Positions 18,615 through 28,407 of a stretch of DNA of 64,000 nt are shown piece by piece; positions within the stretch are counted from its first letter, which is position 1; each line of letters starts with the position of its first letter. Both the position numbers and the translations under genes were made by a program. Origin of the DNA: Xanthomonas codiaei (GTDB lineage Bacteria > Pseudomonadota > Gammaproteobacteria > Xanthomonadales > Xanthomonadaceae); NCBI RefSeq assembly GCF_002939785.1, contig NZ_MDEC01000023.1, positions 1 to 64,000 on the forward strand. The letters are read 5' to 3'. The notes beneath the pieces were generated by a model. That model saw only the letters and a list, made by a program, of their open reading frames with translations, was not told the DNA's origin and did no database searches.

Positions 18615-19127
18615 TCAAGCCACATGCTTGCGCATCTTGGCCAGCTTCTTGCGCACCATCTCGCGCTTGAGCGGCGACAGGTAATCCACGAACAGCTTGC
18701 CGTCCAGGTGATCCATCTCGTGCTGGATGCACACCGCCAGCAGGCCGTCGGTGTTCAGCTCCTGGGCCTGCCCCTGGCGGTCGAGATAACGCACGGTGAT
18801 CGCGTCGGCACGGCTGACGTCGGCAAAGATGCCCGGCACCGACAGGCAGCCTTCCTGGTAGACCTGCTCGCCCTGCCTGGCGACGATTTCGGGGTTGACG
18901 AACACCTGCGGGGCGTTCTTTTCCTCGCTGACGTCGATCACCATGAAGCGCTTGTGCACGTCCACCTGACTGGCGGCCAGGCCGATGCCCGGCGCCTCGT
19001 ACATGGTCTGGAACATGTCATCGAGCAGCGTCTGGAACGCCGGGCTGACGACCTCGGCGGCGTCGACCGGCACGGCTTTGGTGCGCAGCCGCGGGTCCGG
19101 AAATTCGAGAATAGGGAGCAGAGCCAT
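18615..19127 (-). CDS. def: Peptide deformylase
   Basis: 170 residues from [15 protein letters not shown]. It removes the formyl group from nascent proteins. The three family motifs are complete: [13 protein letters not shown] (metal-binding Cys) and QHEMDHLDG (H-E-x-x-H metal site). First gene of def-(380 bp)-fmt-rsmB, all on the minus strand. Divergent from the LysM gene at 19259. Confidence 0.96.
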   Translation of the reverse strand: MALLPILEFPDPRLRTKAVPVDAAEVVSPAFQTLLDDMFQTMYEAPGIGLAASQVDVHKRFMVIDVSEEKNAPQVFVNPEIVARQGEQVYQEGCLSVPGIFADVSRADAITVRYLDRQGQAQELNTDGLLAVCIQHEMDHLDGKLFVDYLSPLKREMVRKKLAKMRKHVA

Positions 19128-19190
19128 GCGATTACCCGTCTGGGAACACCGGCGCGGCGCCGGCAAGACGGTGTCATTCTAGCGCAATGC

Positions 19191-19221
19191 TTGCGTGGCG
19201 CCCCGGTTTCTGGACTATAGT
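19191..19221 (+). promoter_or_regulatory. Candidate sigma-70 promoter for the LysM gene
   Basis: TTGCGT (19191-19196) and TATAGT (19216-19221) are separated by 19 bp, slightly long. It lies 38 bp before the LysM-protein start in the def-lysM divergent gap. Judged by eye only. Confidence 0.4.
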
Positions 19222-19258
19222 GCGCGGACCTGTTGGGGAATCAGGCAAGAAGGCACTC

Positions 19259-20395
19259 ATGTTGAACCGACTTCGTACGGTCGTCGCTGCGGCGATGCTG
19301 ACCGTCGCGACCTACGCTGCCGCGCAAGTGGTGGGCGAACATCCAGACACCTATGTGGTCCGCAAGGGGGATACCTTGTGGGACATCGCTGGGCGTTTTC
19401 TGCAAAAACCGTGGCTGTGGCCGGAAATCTGGCAGGCCAATCCGCAGATCCAGAATCCGCACCTGATCTACCAGGGTGACGTGATCAGCCTGGCCTACCT
19501 GGACCGCGTCGGCAAAGGCACCATCCAGCCCGGCCCGCGCCAGGAAGCGCCGATCAACGCCATTCCGCTGGCCGACGTCGAGCCGTTCCTGAAGAACCTG
19601 CGCGTGGTCGAGGACTTCGATCAGCTGCCTTACGTGGTCGGCCTGGAGGGCGGTCGCTCGCGCGCCACCACCGGACAGGTGGCCTACGTGGTCGGCCTGG
19701 AAGACGCACAGCCGGGTCAGCGCTTTGCGGTGGTCCGCCCGACCGTGAAGTTCAGCCTGCCCAAGCACAACGAAGACCTGGATGCGGCCGGCAACACCAC
19801 CGCCGGCGCCGGCAACATCTGGAAGAGCTTCATTGCGCCGAGCACGCGTCGTGAATCGCTGGGCTACGAACTGGCGCAGGTCAACGTGGGCACCATCACC
19901 CGCAGCGCGGCGGGCGGCAACTCCAAGGCGGCGACCCTGCTGTTGCAGGACAGCGGCCGCGAGGTGCGCGCCGGCGACCGGATCGTGGCGGTGGAAGCGC
20001 AGCCCTACGACCTGCAATTCATTCCGCACCCGCCCTCCGAACAGGCGCTGCAGACCGAACTGCGCGTGCTGGCCATCTCCGACGCCTTCATCGTTGGCGG
20101 CACCCGCGATGTGATCGCCATTTCCGGCGGCGCCCGCGAAGGCATCAACAACGGCACGGTGTTCTCGATCTGGCGCAAGGGCCGCACGGTCAGCGACCGC
20201 GTCAAGCACTCGCGCTTCTCGCGCACCGATGACGGCTTCAGCGGCCCGGCCGGCTCCACCGTCGGCCTGCCGGACGAGTACGCCTCGCACGCGATGGTGT
20301 TCCGCACCTATGACAAGGTCAGCTATGCGCTGGTGATGGAAAGCGTCAAGCCGACCGGCCTGGGGTATTTCGTCAAGCATCCCGACGCGCAGTAA
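19259..20395 (+). CDS. Secreted LysM-domain protein
   Basis: 378 residues with a signal peptide (RLRTVVAAAMLTVATYAAAQ). A LysM domain follows at about residues 32-80: YVVRKGDTLWDIAGRFLQKP, then WPEIWQANPQIQNPHLIYQG. This should bind peptidoglycan in the periplasm. The remaining ~290 residues have repeated short beta-strand segments (GDRIVAVEAQPYDLQFIPH, GGAREGINNGTVFSIWR) but no enzyme motif. Genes like this stand next to def-dprA in many gammaproteobacteria. Its job may be in cell-wall sensing or scaffolding; not established. Confidence 0.88.
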   Translation: MLNRLRTVVAAAMLTVATYAAAQVVGEHPDTYVVRKGDTLWDIAGRFLQKPWLWPEIWQANPQIQNPHLIYQGDVISLAYLDRVGKGTIQPGPRQEAPINAIPLADVEPFLKNLRVVEDFDQLPYVVGLEGGRSRATTGQVAYVVGLEDAQPGQRFAVVRPTVKFSLPKHNEDLDAAGNTTAGAGNIWKSFIAPSTRRESLGYELAQVNVGTITRSAAGGNSKAATLLLQDSGREVRAGDRIVAVEAQPYDLQFIPHPPSEQALQTELRVLAISDAFIVGGTRDVIAISGGAREGINNGTVFSIWRKGRTVSDRVKHSRFSRTDDGFSGPAGSTVGLPDEYASHAMVFRTYDKVSYALVMESVKPTGLGYFVKHPDAQ

Positions 20396-20466
20396 GCGTC
20401 AATTCCGATGCGGTAACGCGACGGCGCCTGAGGGCGCCGTCGTCGTTTGCGGACCAGGCTGTGCGC

Positions 20467-21603
20467 ATGGCCCAGACCGATTCCGACCTCCGCGCATTGC
20501 TGATCCTGCTGCTGGCTGGCGGCCGCAGCCCGCCCCGCCGCGCACTGATGAGCGCCCACGCCAGCCCGTCCGACATCCTGGCGGCCGGGCCCGGCGCCTG
20601 GCGCGCGGCAGGCTGCGATGCGCTGCAATCGGAACGGCTGCAGTCGCCCGACCCGCACACGCTGGATGCAGCGCTGCGCTGGTGCGAACACGCCGGCCAC
20701 CATCTGATCGGCTGGCACGAGCCGGACTACCCGGCGCTGCTGCGCCACATCGTCAACCCGCCGCTGGCGCTGTTCGTGGACGGCGATCCCAATGCGCTGT
20801 GGCATCCAGGCGTGGCCGTGGTCGGCAGCCGCTCCGCCACCGCCGGCGGACGCGATCACACCCGCGCCTTCGCATCGCACCTGGCGGCTGCAGGGCTGGG
20901 CATCGTCAGCGGGATGGCCGCCGGCGTGGACGCGATCGCACATGAAGCCGCACTCGCACAGCCGGACGGCATCACGGTGGCGGTGGTGGGCACCGGTGCC
21001 GACGTGGCCTACCCCGGGCATCACTGGGCATTGCGCGAGCGCATCGCCGCACGCGGCGCGGTGGTCAGCGAATACCTGCCCGGCACCGGCGCGGTGGCGG
21101 CGCACTTCCCGGCCCGCAACCGCATCATCGCCGGGCTGGCGCTGGGCACCGTGGTGGTGGAGGCAGCGATGCGCTCGGGCGCGCTGATCACCGCGCGCCT
21201 GGCCGCGGAGGCCGGACGCGAGGTATTCGCCCTGCCCGGCTCGCTGCACAACCCGTTGGCGCGCGGCTGTCATCACCTGATCCGCCAGGGCGCCACGCTG
21301 GCGCAGGACCCGGCCCAGGTCATCGAGGGCCTGCAACTGCTGTCGGGCGAACTGGCCACCGCCTTGCGCGAGCGCCTGGCCGCCCCCACTCAACTGTCCA
21401 GCACGACATGTCGCGCCGCGCCCACCCGTTCGGATCCCGACTACCAGCGCTTGTGGCAGGCGCTGGGCCACGACCCAACCCCTATGGATTGCCTGGTTGA
21501 ACGCACCGGATTGACGGCCGCCGCGCTGTCCTCCATGCTGCTCATCATGGAACTGGAGGGAGACGTGGTCACCGAGCACGGTCGCTATACCCGCAATCCC
21601 TAG
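20467..21603 (+). CDS. dprA: DNA-processing protein DprA (Smf)
   Basis: 378 residues from ATG 20467; a GTG lies 6 bp upstream. DprA loads RecA on incoming single-stranded DNA during natural transformation. The Rossmann-like core is clear: [52 protein letters not shown] and [20 protein letters not shown]. The C-terminal ~60 residues form a winged helix ([20 protein letters not shown]). It follows the LysM gene by about 70 bp. Confidence 0.95.
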   Translation: MAQTDSDLRALLILLLAGGRSPPRRALMSAHASPSDILAAGPGAWRAAGCDALQSERLQSPDPHTLDAALRWCEHAGHHLIGWHEPDYPALLRHIVNPPLALFVDGDPNALWHPGVAVVGSRSATAGGRDHTRAFASHLAAAGLGIVSGMAAGVDAIAHEAALAQPDGITVAVVGTGADVAYPGHHWALRERIAARGAVVSEYLPGTGAVAAHFPARNRIIAGLALGTVVVEAAMRSGALITARLAAEAGREVFALPGSLHNPLARGCHHLIRQGATLAQDPAQVIEGLQLLSGELATALRERLAAPTQLSSTTCRAAPTRSDPDYQRLWQALGHDPTPMDCLVERTGLTAAALSSMLLIMELEGDVVTEHGRYTRNP

Positions 21604-21646
21604 TTTCTTCACCTCCACAGCGTCGCGCGACGCAGGCCGAGGGGCA

Positions 21647-22120
21647 ATGAAAGAGAGCATTCTCGATGTACTGCTGTACCTGTTCGAACATTATTTCAGC
21701 GAAGACGCGGACCTGGTCCGTGACCGTGACTCGCTTCAGAACGGCCTGATCCAGGCCGGCTTCAGTCCCGCAGAAATCAGCAAGGCCTTCGATTGGCTGG
21801 ACGCGCTCTCCGAGCAGCGGCCTAGTGTCGCGCGCCCGCACGTCGATGGGCCGGTGCGGATCTATCATGGTCCGGAGCTGGACAAGCTCGATGTGGATTG
21901 CCGTGGGTTCCTGCTGTTTCTCGAACAACACCGCATCCTCGATGCCGACCAGCGCGAGCTGGTGCTGGACCGCGCCATGGCGCTGGACCAGGACGAGCTG
22001 GACCTGGACGACCTCAAGTGGGTGGTGCTGATGGTGTTGTTCAACCAGCCGGGCGCAGAAGCGGCCTATGCCTGGATGGAAATCCAGATGTTCCTGGACG
22101 AGCCTGAACCCGTACACTGA
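21647..22120 (+). CDS. smg: Smg family protein (DUF494)
   Basis: 157 residues, the family's usual length. It begins [17 protein letters not shown] and carries the conserved [12 protein letters not shown] and [19 protein letters not shown]. Smg sits beside dprA and topA in many proteobacteria, as here, but its biochemical role is unknown; its acidic helical composition suggests a small regulatory protein. It starts 44 bp after dprA and is probably in the same operon. Confidence 0.94.
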   Translation: MKESILDVLLYLFEHYFSEDADLVRDRDSLQNGLIQAGFSPAEISKAFDWLDALSEQRPSVARPHVDGPVRIYHGPELDKLDVDCRGFLLFLEQHRILDADQRELVLDRAMALDQDELDLDDLKWVVLMVLFNQPGAEAAYAWMEIQMFLDEPEPVH

Positions 22121-22160
22121 AGGCTGAAGCCGCCACGGACGTGCGTGCGAGGGGACGGGG

Positions 22161-22883
22161 ATGAGCAGTTGGTATTACGCCGAAGGCAACCGCCAGCGGC
22201 GTGGCCCGGTGACCGACGAGGTCTTGCGCGGCCTGTATCGCGATCGCCAGATCGCCCTGGACACGCTGGTCTGGCGCGAAGGGCTGGCCCAATGGCGGCC
22301 GCTGTCCGCCTGCGCCGACGAACTCGGCCCGCCGCTATCCACCGACCAGCACACGGCACCGGTCCCGCCACCACTGCCGATCGCCGCAGCCGGCATCCCG
22401 CAGGCTTCCTCCGTCGCTGCACCGCCCTACCCACCGGCCAAGGGCCCGGGGTGGCCGCTGGTGGTGGTGCTGGGCGCGGTCATCGGCGGCCTTGTCGTGG
22501 TGGCCGTGATCGGCATTCTGGCCGCGATCGCCATGCCCGCCTACAAGGACTACCTGACCCGCGCCAAGGTCACTCAAGCGGTGTCCGCACTGGCGCCCCT
22601 GAAGCCGCAGATCGCCGACTTTCTCGCCCGCGAAGGCCGCTGCCCGGTCAATGGCGACGCCGGCTTCCAGGCGCCGGAGCAGTACGCGACCGATGTGCTG
22701 GCCAGCGTGCAGATCGGTCGCTTCGATACCACCGATTGCGGGATCGAAGCGCTGCTGCGGTCGCCGGACGCGCCCAAGATCGACGGCAAGGCGCTGTGGC
22801 TGGACTTCGATGCCGATGCCGGTCGCTGGCACTGTAGTTCCGAGATCGACGACCACCAACTTCCGCAGCAGTGCCGCGGCTGA
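22161..22883 (+). CDS. GYF_2 domain fused to a type IV pilin-like segment
   Basis: 240 residues. Residues 1-55 are a GYF_2 (DUF4339) domain: SSWYYAEGNRQRRGPVTDE and LVWREGLAQWRPL. After a Pro/Ala linker, residues 98-124 are a membrane helix running into IGILAAIAMPAYKDYLTRAK, which copies the core of type IV pilins (GILAAIAIPAYQDY). The pilin FTLIEL prepilin-cleavage motif is missing, so PilD processing and assembly are unlikely. The C-terminal part has four cysteines. The GYF_2 domain would be cytoplasmic and the pilin-like part periplasmic. Paired with the GYF_2-RDD gene 41 bp downstream. Confidence 0.82.
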   Translation: MSSWYYAEGNRQRRGPVTDEVLRGLYRDRQIALDTLVWREGLAQWRPLSACADELGPPLSTDQHTAPVPPPLPIAAAGIPQASSVAAPPYPPAKGPGWPLVVVLGAVIGGLVVVAVIGILAAIAMPAYKDYLTRAKVTQAVSALAPLKPQIADFLAREGRCPVNGDAGFQAPEQYATDVLASVQIGRFDTTDCGIEALLRSPDAPKIDGKALWLDFDADAGRWHCSSEIDDHQLPQQCRG

Positions 22884-22924
22884 GTGGCCGCTGCACGCAG
22901 ATCGCACCATCCAAGGGGACATCA

Positions 22925-24202
22925 ATGACGCAGTGGTATTACGCAGACGCACAGCGGCAACGCCAGGGACCGGTGGACACGGACACGCTGGTCGCGCGCC
23001 TGCCGCAGGGTCTTGTCGACCGTAGCAGCCTGGTCTGGCGCGAGGATCTGCCGCAGTGGGTGACGCTGGGCGACGTCGCGACCGAACTGGGCCTGGACGC
23101 GCCAATACCGACGCCAGTAGCGCCGGCCGCCGATGCGCCAGCGGTCGCGTTGACGAAGGCGGCCTCCCCGGCAGCAGACACATCGGCTGCCGATGCCCCA
23201 GCGCAGGAGTGGTCGCGGCCGGGGGCCCCTGCCGTGGCCGAGCCGCAGGCGCCGGCAGAGCCGGCTGCCGCCGCGGCCAGCACCCCCGCGGTGCCGGCAA
23301 CCGCGTCGCCGCTGCCCGGCGCGTCCGCGCCAGACACGTTGCAGACCGCCTCTGACCCGACCACGACGCAGTCCCAGACCGCGGTCAGCGGGCCGGTCGC
23401 GCCGGACAACGATGCTGCGTGGTCCAGTTCGCCCAGCGCAGCAGACGCGACCGTGCAGCCGTCCACCTCGGCGGCGGCCGCATCCCCACTCCAAGCGCCA
23501 CCGGCCGCCACGCCATTGCCGACCGCATGGGATACCCCAGCCAGCTCCGCACCGGCCGCCGGTAGCGCGGCGCCCGACGCGCCGGTTGTCTATGCCGGCC
23601 TGTGGCGCCGCGTGGCGGCCAGCATCCTGGACAGCCTGGTCACCACCTTCGCGGTCTACCTGATCGTGATCCCGCTGGTGTTCGTGCTCGCCTTCGGCGC
23701 CGGGCTGAGCGATGCCGGCTCCGCGCTGGACGATGGCAGCGCGCTCGGCATTGCGCTGCTGGTGCTGTCCTACGGCATCGGGCTGGCCATCCCCACGCTG
23801 TATTTCGCCTGGATGCAGTCCAGCCGGCTGCAGGCCAGCCTGGGCAAGCTCGCCTGCGGGATCAAGGTGGTCCGCGCCGACAGCCATGGCGCACGCGTCG
23901 GCTTCTGGCGCAACCTGCTGCGCTACCTGGCGTACATGCTGATCAGCGTGCTCACCCTGGGCATCGGCGTGGTCGTGGCGGCCTTCATGGCCGGCATGAG
24001 CGCGCGCAAGCAGGCCCCGCACGACAAGGTCTGCGACACCCTGGTGGTGGACCGCTGGGCCTTCACCGACCACCCGGAGCTGCAGTCCAAGGGTCTGGAC
24101 ACGGTTTCGATCGTGGTCCTGGCCATCTACGGGCTGCTGCTGGTGGTCTCCATCGTGGTGGTCGGCCTCATGCTGGCGACGATCGGGATGAGCCAGAGCT
24201 AG
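22925..24202 (+). CDS. GYF_2 domain and RDD-family membrane protein
   Basis: 425 residues from ATG 22925. Residues 1-55 are a second GYF_2 domain (MTQWYYADAQRQRQGPVDTD, LVWREDLPQWVTL). A long Ala/Pro/Ser-rich linker (about 60-215) leads to an RDD domain: AGLWRRVAASILDSLVTTF with the family's R and DxL residues, several membrane helices, and LGKLACGIKVVRADSHGARV. RDD proteins are small integral membrane proteins, some linked to ion transport, but the role of this fusion is unknown. It shares its N-terminal domain with the gene before it, so the two probably arose by duplication. Confidence 0.85.
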   Translation: MTQWYYADAQRQRQGPVDTDTLVARLPQGLVDRSSLVWREDLPQWVTLGDVATELGLDAPIPTPVAPAADAPAVALTKAASPAADTSAADAPAQEWSRPGAPAVAEPQAPAEPAAAAASTPAVPATASPLPGASAPDTLQTASDPTTTQSQTAVSGPVAPDNDAAWSSSPSAADATVQPSTSAAAASPLQAPPAATPLPTAWDTPASSAPAAGSAAPDAPVVYAGLWRRVAASILDSLVTTFAVYLIVIPLVFVLAFGAGLSDAGSALDDGSALGIALLVLSYGIGLAIPTLYFAWMQSSRLQASLGKLACGIKVVRADSHGARVGFWRNLLRYLAYMLISVLTLGIGVVVAAFMAGMSARKQAPHDKVCDTLVVDRWAFTDHPELQSKGLDTVSIVVLAIYGLLLVVSIVVVGLMLATIGMSQS

Positions 24203-24264
24203 CGGTTCGCGGCACCGGCCGCTTGACACGGCGCCGTCCGCCGTGATCCTTCTAAAGACAACTG

Positions 24265-24291
24265 AACGCCCGGGAGCACTTCCCGGGCGTT
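24265..24291 (+). terminator. Hairpin between the GYF_2-RDD gene and topA
   Basis: AACGCCCGGGA (24265-24275) pairs perfectly with TCCCGGGCGTT (24281-24291), loop 5 nt. No T run follows, so it may be a stem-loop terminator or an mRNA-end stabiliser. It separates topA from the smg group. Confidence 0.7.
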
Positions 24292-24382
24292 AACGTGTGG
24301 GAAACGGCCGATCTGCTTCCCTCGACCGGCCAATTAGGCCACGCTACCCGCCCCCCGGGCTCTGCCCCAAGAAGTCGCCACC

Positions 24383-26875
24383 ATGCCCAAGCACCTGCTC
24401 ATCGTCGAATCGCCCGCCAAGGCCAAGACGATCAATAAATACCTCGGCAAGGACTTCACCGTCCTGGCCTCGTATGGGCACGTGCGCGACCTCGTCCCCA
24501 AGGAGGGCGCGGTCGATCCGGACAATGGGTTCGCGATGCGCTACGACCTGATCGAGAAGAACGAGAAGCACGTCGAAGCCATCGCGCGCGCGGCCAAGGG
24601 CGCCGACGACATCTTCCTGGCGACCGACCCGGACCGCGAGGGCGAGGCGATCAGCTGGCATATCGCCGAGATCCTGAAAGAGCGCGGGCTGCTCAAGGAC
24701 AAGCCGATGCAGCGGGTGGTGTTCACCGAAATCACCCCACGCGCGATCAAGGAAGCGATGGCCAAGCCGCGCGCGATCGCCGGCGACCTGGTGGATGCGC
24801 AGCAGGCGCGCCGCGCGCTCGACTACCTGGTCGGCTTCAACCTGTCGCCGGTGTTGTGGCGCAAGGTGCAGCGCGGGCTGTCGGCCGGGCGCGTGCAATC
24901 GCCGGCGCTGCGCATGATCGTCGAGCGCGAGGAAGAGATCGAAGCCTTCATCGCGCGCGAGTACTGGTCCATCGATGCGCAGTGCCGGCATCCCTCGCAG
25001 GCCTTCAATGCACGGCTGATCAAGCTGGACGGGCAGAAGTTCGAACAGTTCACCATCACCGACGGCGATACCGCCGAAGCGGCGCGGTTGCGCATCCAGC
25101 AGGCCGCGCAAGGCGTGCTGCACGTCACCGACGTGGCCAGCAAGGAGCGCAAGCGCCGCCCGGCCCCGCCGTTCACCACCTCCACGCTGCAGCAGGAGGC
25201 CTCGCGCAAGCTCGGCTTCACCACTCGCAAGACCATGCAGGTGGCGCAGAAACTGTACGAAGGCGTGGCGCTGGGCGACGAAGGCTCGGTCGGCCTGATC
25301 AGCTATATGCGTACCGACTCGGTGAACCTGTCGCAGGACGCGCTGGCGGAAATCCGCGACGTGATCGCGCGCGATTTCGGCACCGCCTCGCTGCCGGACC
25401 AGCCCAACGCCTACACCACCAAGTCCAAGAACGCGCAGGAAGCCCACGAAGCGGTGCGCCCGACCTCGGCGCTGCGCACCCCCGCACAGGTGGCGCGCTT
25501 CCTGTCCGAGGACGAGCGCCGCCTGTACGAGCTGATCTGGCGCCGTGCGGTGGCCTGTCAGATGATTCCGGCCACCCTCAACACCGTCAGCGTGGACCTG
25601 TCGGCCGGCAGCGAGCACGTGTTCCGCGCCAGCGGCACCACCGTGGTGGTCCCGGGCTTTCTGGCCGTCTACGAAGAAGGCAAGGACACCAAGAGCAGCG
25701 AGGACGAGGACGAAGGCCGCAAGCTGCCATTGATGAAGGCCGGCGACAACATCCCGCTGGACCGCATCGTCACCGACCAGCACTTCACCCAGCCGCCGCC
25801 GCGCTACACCGAAGCGGCGCTGGTCAAGGCGCTGGAGGAATACGGCATCGGCCGTCCGTCCACCTACGCCTCGATCATCCAGACCCTGCAGTTCCGCAAG
25901 TACGTGGAAATGGAAGGCCGCAGCTTCCGTCCCACCGACGTGGGCCGCGCCGTGTCCAAGTTCCTGTCCGGGCATTTCACCCGTTACGTGGATTACGACT
26001 TCACCGCCAAGCTCGAAGACGACCTGGATGCGGTCTCGCGTGGCGAGGAAGAGTGGATCCCGCTGATGGAGAAGTTCTGGGGCCCGTTCAAGGAACTGGT
26101 CGAGGACAAGAAGGATTCGCTGGACAAGACCGATGCCGGCAGCGTGCGCGTGCTCGGCACCGATCCGGTCAGCGGCAAGGAAGTGAGCGCGCGCATCGGC
26201 CGCTTCGGCCCGATGGTGCAGATCGGCACCGTGGAAGACGAGGAAAAACCCACCTTCGCCTCGTTGCGGCCGGGCCAGAGCATCTACTCGATTTCCATCG
26301 AGGATGCGCTGGAACTGTTCAAGATGCCGCGCGCGCTGGGCCAGGACAAGGACCAGGACGTCAGCGTCGGGATCGGCCGCTTCGGCCCGTTCGCGCGTCG
26401 CGGCAGCGTGTATGCGTCGCTGAAGAAGGAGGACGACCCGTACACCATCGACCTGGCACGCGCGGTGTTCCTGATCGAAGAGAAGGAAGAGATCGCGCGC
26501 AACCGCGTCATCAAGGAATTCGACGGCAGCGACATCCAGGTGCTCAACGGCCGCTTCGGCCCGTACATCAGCGATGGCAAGCTCAATGGCAAGATCCCCA
26601 AGGACCGCGAGCCCGCCTCGCTGAGCCTTGAGGAAGTGCAGCAGCTGCTGGCCGACACCGGCAAGCCGGTGCGCAAGGGCTTCGGCGCCAAGAAGGCCAC
26701 GCTCAAGAAGACTGCGGTGAAGGATTCGGCGCCGAAGAAGACCGCCGTCAAGAAGACCGCGGCCAAGCCTGCTGCCACCAAGACGGCGGCCAAGAAGGCA
26801 CCGGCCAAGAAGGCCGTCGCCAAGAAGGCGACCAAGCGCGTGGTCAAGAAGACCGCGAGCAAGGCGGCAGGCTGA
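24383..26875 (+). CDS. topA: DNA topoisomerase I (type IA)
   Basis: 830 residues. It relaxes negatively supercoiled DNA. The Toprim domain is at the N-terminus (HLLIVESPAKAKTINKYLG, and FLATDPDREGEAISWHIAEI with the DxDxxG acidic motif). The active-site tyrosine is in GLISYMRTDS, with RPSTYASIIQTLQ following. The C-terminal zinc-finger region of E. coli TopA is absent; instead there are repeats such as VLGTDPVSGKEVSARIGRFG and RFGPFARRGS (topoisomerase C-terminal repeats), then a ~60-residue Lys/Ala-rich histone-H1-like tail (KKTAVKKTAAKPAATKTAAK). Confidence 0.97.
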   Translation: MPKHLLIVESPAKAKTINKYLGKDFTVLASYGHVRDLVPKEGAVDPDNGFAMRYDLIEKNEKHVEAIARAAKGADDIFLATDPDREGEAISWHIAEILKERGLLKDKPMQRVVFTEITPRAIKEAMAKPRAIAGDLVDAQQARRALDYLVGFNLSPVLWRKVQRGLSAGRVQSPALRMIVEREEEIEAFIAREYWSIDAQCRHPSQAFNARLIKLDGQKFEQFTITDGDTAEAARLRIQQAAQGVLHVTDVASKERKRRPAPPFTTSTLQQEASRKLGFTTRKTMQVAQKLYEGVALGDEGSVGLISYMRTDSVNLSQDALAEIRDVIARDFGTASLPDQPNAYTTKSKNAQEAHEAVRPTSALRTPAQVARFLSEDERRLYELIWRRAVACQMIPATLNTVSVDLSAGSEHVFRASGTTVVVPGFLAVYEEGKDTKSSEDEDEGRKLPLMKAGDNIPLDRIVTDQHFTQPPPRYTEAALVKALEEYGIGRPSTYASIIQTLQFRKYVEMEGRSFRPTDVGRAVSKFLSGHFTRYVDYDFTAKLEDDLDAVSRGEEEWIPLMEKFWGPFKELVEDKKDSLDKTDAGSVRVLGTDPVSGKEVSARIGRFGPMVQIGTVEDEEKPTFASLRPGQSIYSISIEDALELFKMPRALGQDKDQDVSVGIGRFGPFARRGSVYASLKKEDDPYTIDLARAVFLIEEKEEIARNRVIKEFDGSDIQVLNGRFGPYISDGKLNGKIPKDREPASLSLEEVQQLLADTGKPVRKGFGAKKATLKKTAVKDSAPKKTAVKKTAAKPAATKTAAKKAPAKKAVAKKATKRVVKKTASKAAG

Positions 26876-26883
26876 GCCACGCC

Positions 26884-27447
26884 ATGGATCGCGCACTCAG
26901 CCTGGATGGCGCCGTCGCCGCGCTGCGCGAGGCCGGCGTGATCGCCTACCCCACCGAGGCGGTGTGGGGGCTGGGCTGCGACCCGGCCCGGGAAGCGGCC
27001 GTGTTGCGGCTGCTGGAGATCAAGCGGCGGCCGGTGGACAAGGGCGTGATCGTGGTGGCCTCGGATGTGGCGCTGTTGCGCGACTGGGTCGACCTGGACG
27101 CGCTGGAACCGGCCCGCAGGCAGGCCGTGCTGGCCAGCTGGCCCGGCCCGAACACCTGGATCCTGCCGATCACCGACCGCGCGCCGCGCTGGGTCACCGG
27201 CACCCATGACGGGTTGGCGGTGCGCATCAGCGCCCATCCGCTGGTGGCGGCGCTGTGCGCGGCCTGGGGTGCGCCGCTGGTGTCCACCAGCGCCAACCTG
27301 GCCGGGCAGCCGCCGGCGCGCAGCCGCGACGCGCTGGACCCGGCCCTGCTGACCAGCATCGACGGCGTGCTGGCTGGCGACGTCGGCGGGCAAGCCCAGC
27401 CCACCACCATCCGCGATGCGCGTACCGGCCAGGTCCTGCGCGACTGA
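26884..27447 (+). CDS. tsaC: Threonylcarbamoyl-AMP synthase (YrdC/TsaC)
   Basis: 187 residues. It makes L-threonylcarbamoyladenylate for the t6A37 modification of ANN-reading tRNAs. Motifs: GVIAYPTEAVWGLGCDP, LEIKRRPVDKGVIVVA (KR plus K binding site), WPGPNTWILP and LVSTSANLAGQPPA. Starts 8 bp after the topA stop, so it is co-transcribed with topA. Length matches TsaC, not the longer Sua5 form. Confidence 0.94.
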   Translation: MDRALSLDGAVAALREAGVIAYPTEAVWGLGCDPAREAAVLRLLEIKRRPVDKGVIVVASDVALLRDWVDLDALEPARRQAVLASWPGPNTWILPITDRAPRWVTGTHDGLAVRISAHPLVAALCAAWGAPLVSTSANLAGQPPARSRDALDPALLTSIDGVLAGDVGGQAQPTTIRDARTGQVLRD

Positions 27448-27630
27448 AACCGCGCCTGCCTGGCCAGCTTGAGGGATCACGCTGCGGTGCACGGATGGCG
27501 ACCAGTACCCGCTGCCAGGATGAAGCCGCATCGGGCCCGGCACCACCTCTCGGCCAGACCACGCGCGCGTCGCGCCCTGGCGGCCAGCCCCACTTTGCGG
27601 CGTGGCCGCCGAGCGCGCACACTCAGAGCC

Positions 27631-28407
27631 ATGCGCACTTTCCCGATCTTTCTGTTGCTGGCCTGTGTCTTGCCTGTGTGGGCAGCGAACACGGCCAGCA
27701 AGCCCGACCCGAACGTGCGGGTCTATCGCTGCGTCAGCAGCACCGGCACGGTTGCCCTGCAGGACGCGCCGTGCAGTAGTGGGCGCCAGCAGGTGCTGGA
27801 CATGCAGCGCCCGCAGGATCCGCCACCGCGCCCGCCACGCCCGGAAGCCCCGGCACCGGTTGCCGCGCCGCCCGCGCGCGAGGTCCGCATCGTCACCGTG
27901 CAACCGCCGCAGCCGATGTACGAATGCACCACCGAAGACGGCACCCGCTATACCAGCGACAGCCCGGAAGGCAATCCGCGCTGGGTGCCGACCTGGGGAC
28001 CGGCCTATGTGGGCAACGGCATCGCCCCGCCTCCGCCACCTGCCGGCACCCTGCGCCCGCCGCTTCCGGTCAACCCGCGCCCCGCGATCTCGGTGCAGGG
28101 CGGCTCCGGACGCGGCGGCGGCGGCATCCGCGGCAGTGCCAGCTTCGGCAGCGACGCTTACCAGGGCCGTTATCAGGGCAACTATCAAGGCGGCTATGGC
28201 GGCACGGTGATCGTGCCCTACGGCAATGTGCAGATCCGCGACGAATGCCATGCGCTGCCCGAGCAGGAAGTGTGCGCACGCCTGGCCGACCGCCGCTGGG
28301 AGCTGATCCGTCGCTATAACAGCGCCCTGCAGAGCGAGCGGGTGGAACTCAGCCGCGAACAGCGTGGCATCGAAGCGCGCCAGCAACGCGACTGCGGCGG
28401 CGTATGA
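27631..28407 (+). CDS. Secreted DUF4124-like protein
   Basis: 258 residues. A signal peptide (RTFPIFLLLACVLPVWAANT) is followed by a short domain RVYRCVSSTGTVALQDAPCS, the DUF4124-like pattern (an YRC...DG...Y...PC motif). A Pro-rich linker and a second motif YECTTEDGTRYTSDSPEGNP follow, then a Gly-rich stretch (YQGRYQGNYQGGYGGTV) and a C-terminal domain with paired Cys. Probably periplasmic or surface-associated. Function unknown. It overlaps the next gene by ATGA, and the two are paralogues. Confidence 0.8.
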   Translation: MRTFPIFLLLACVLPVWAANTASKPDPNVRVYRCVSSTGTVALQDAPCSSGRQQVLDMQRPQDPPPRPPRPEAPAPVAAPPAREVRIVTVQPPQPMYECTTEDGTRYTSDSPEGNPRWVPTWGPAYVGNGIAPPPPPAGTLRPPLPVNPRPAISVQGGSGRGGGGIRGSASFGSDAYQGRYQGNYQGGYGGTVIVPYGNVQIRDECHALPEQEVCARLADRRWELIRRYNSALQSERVELSREQRGIEARQQRDCGGV

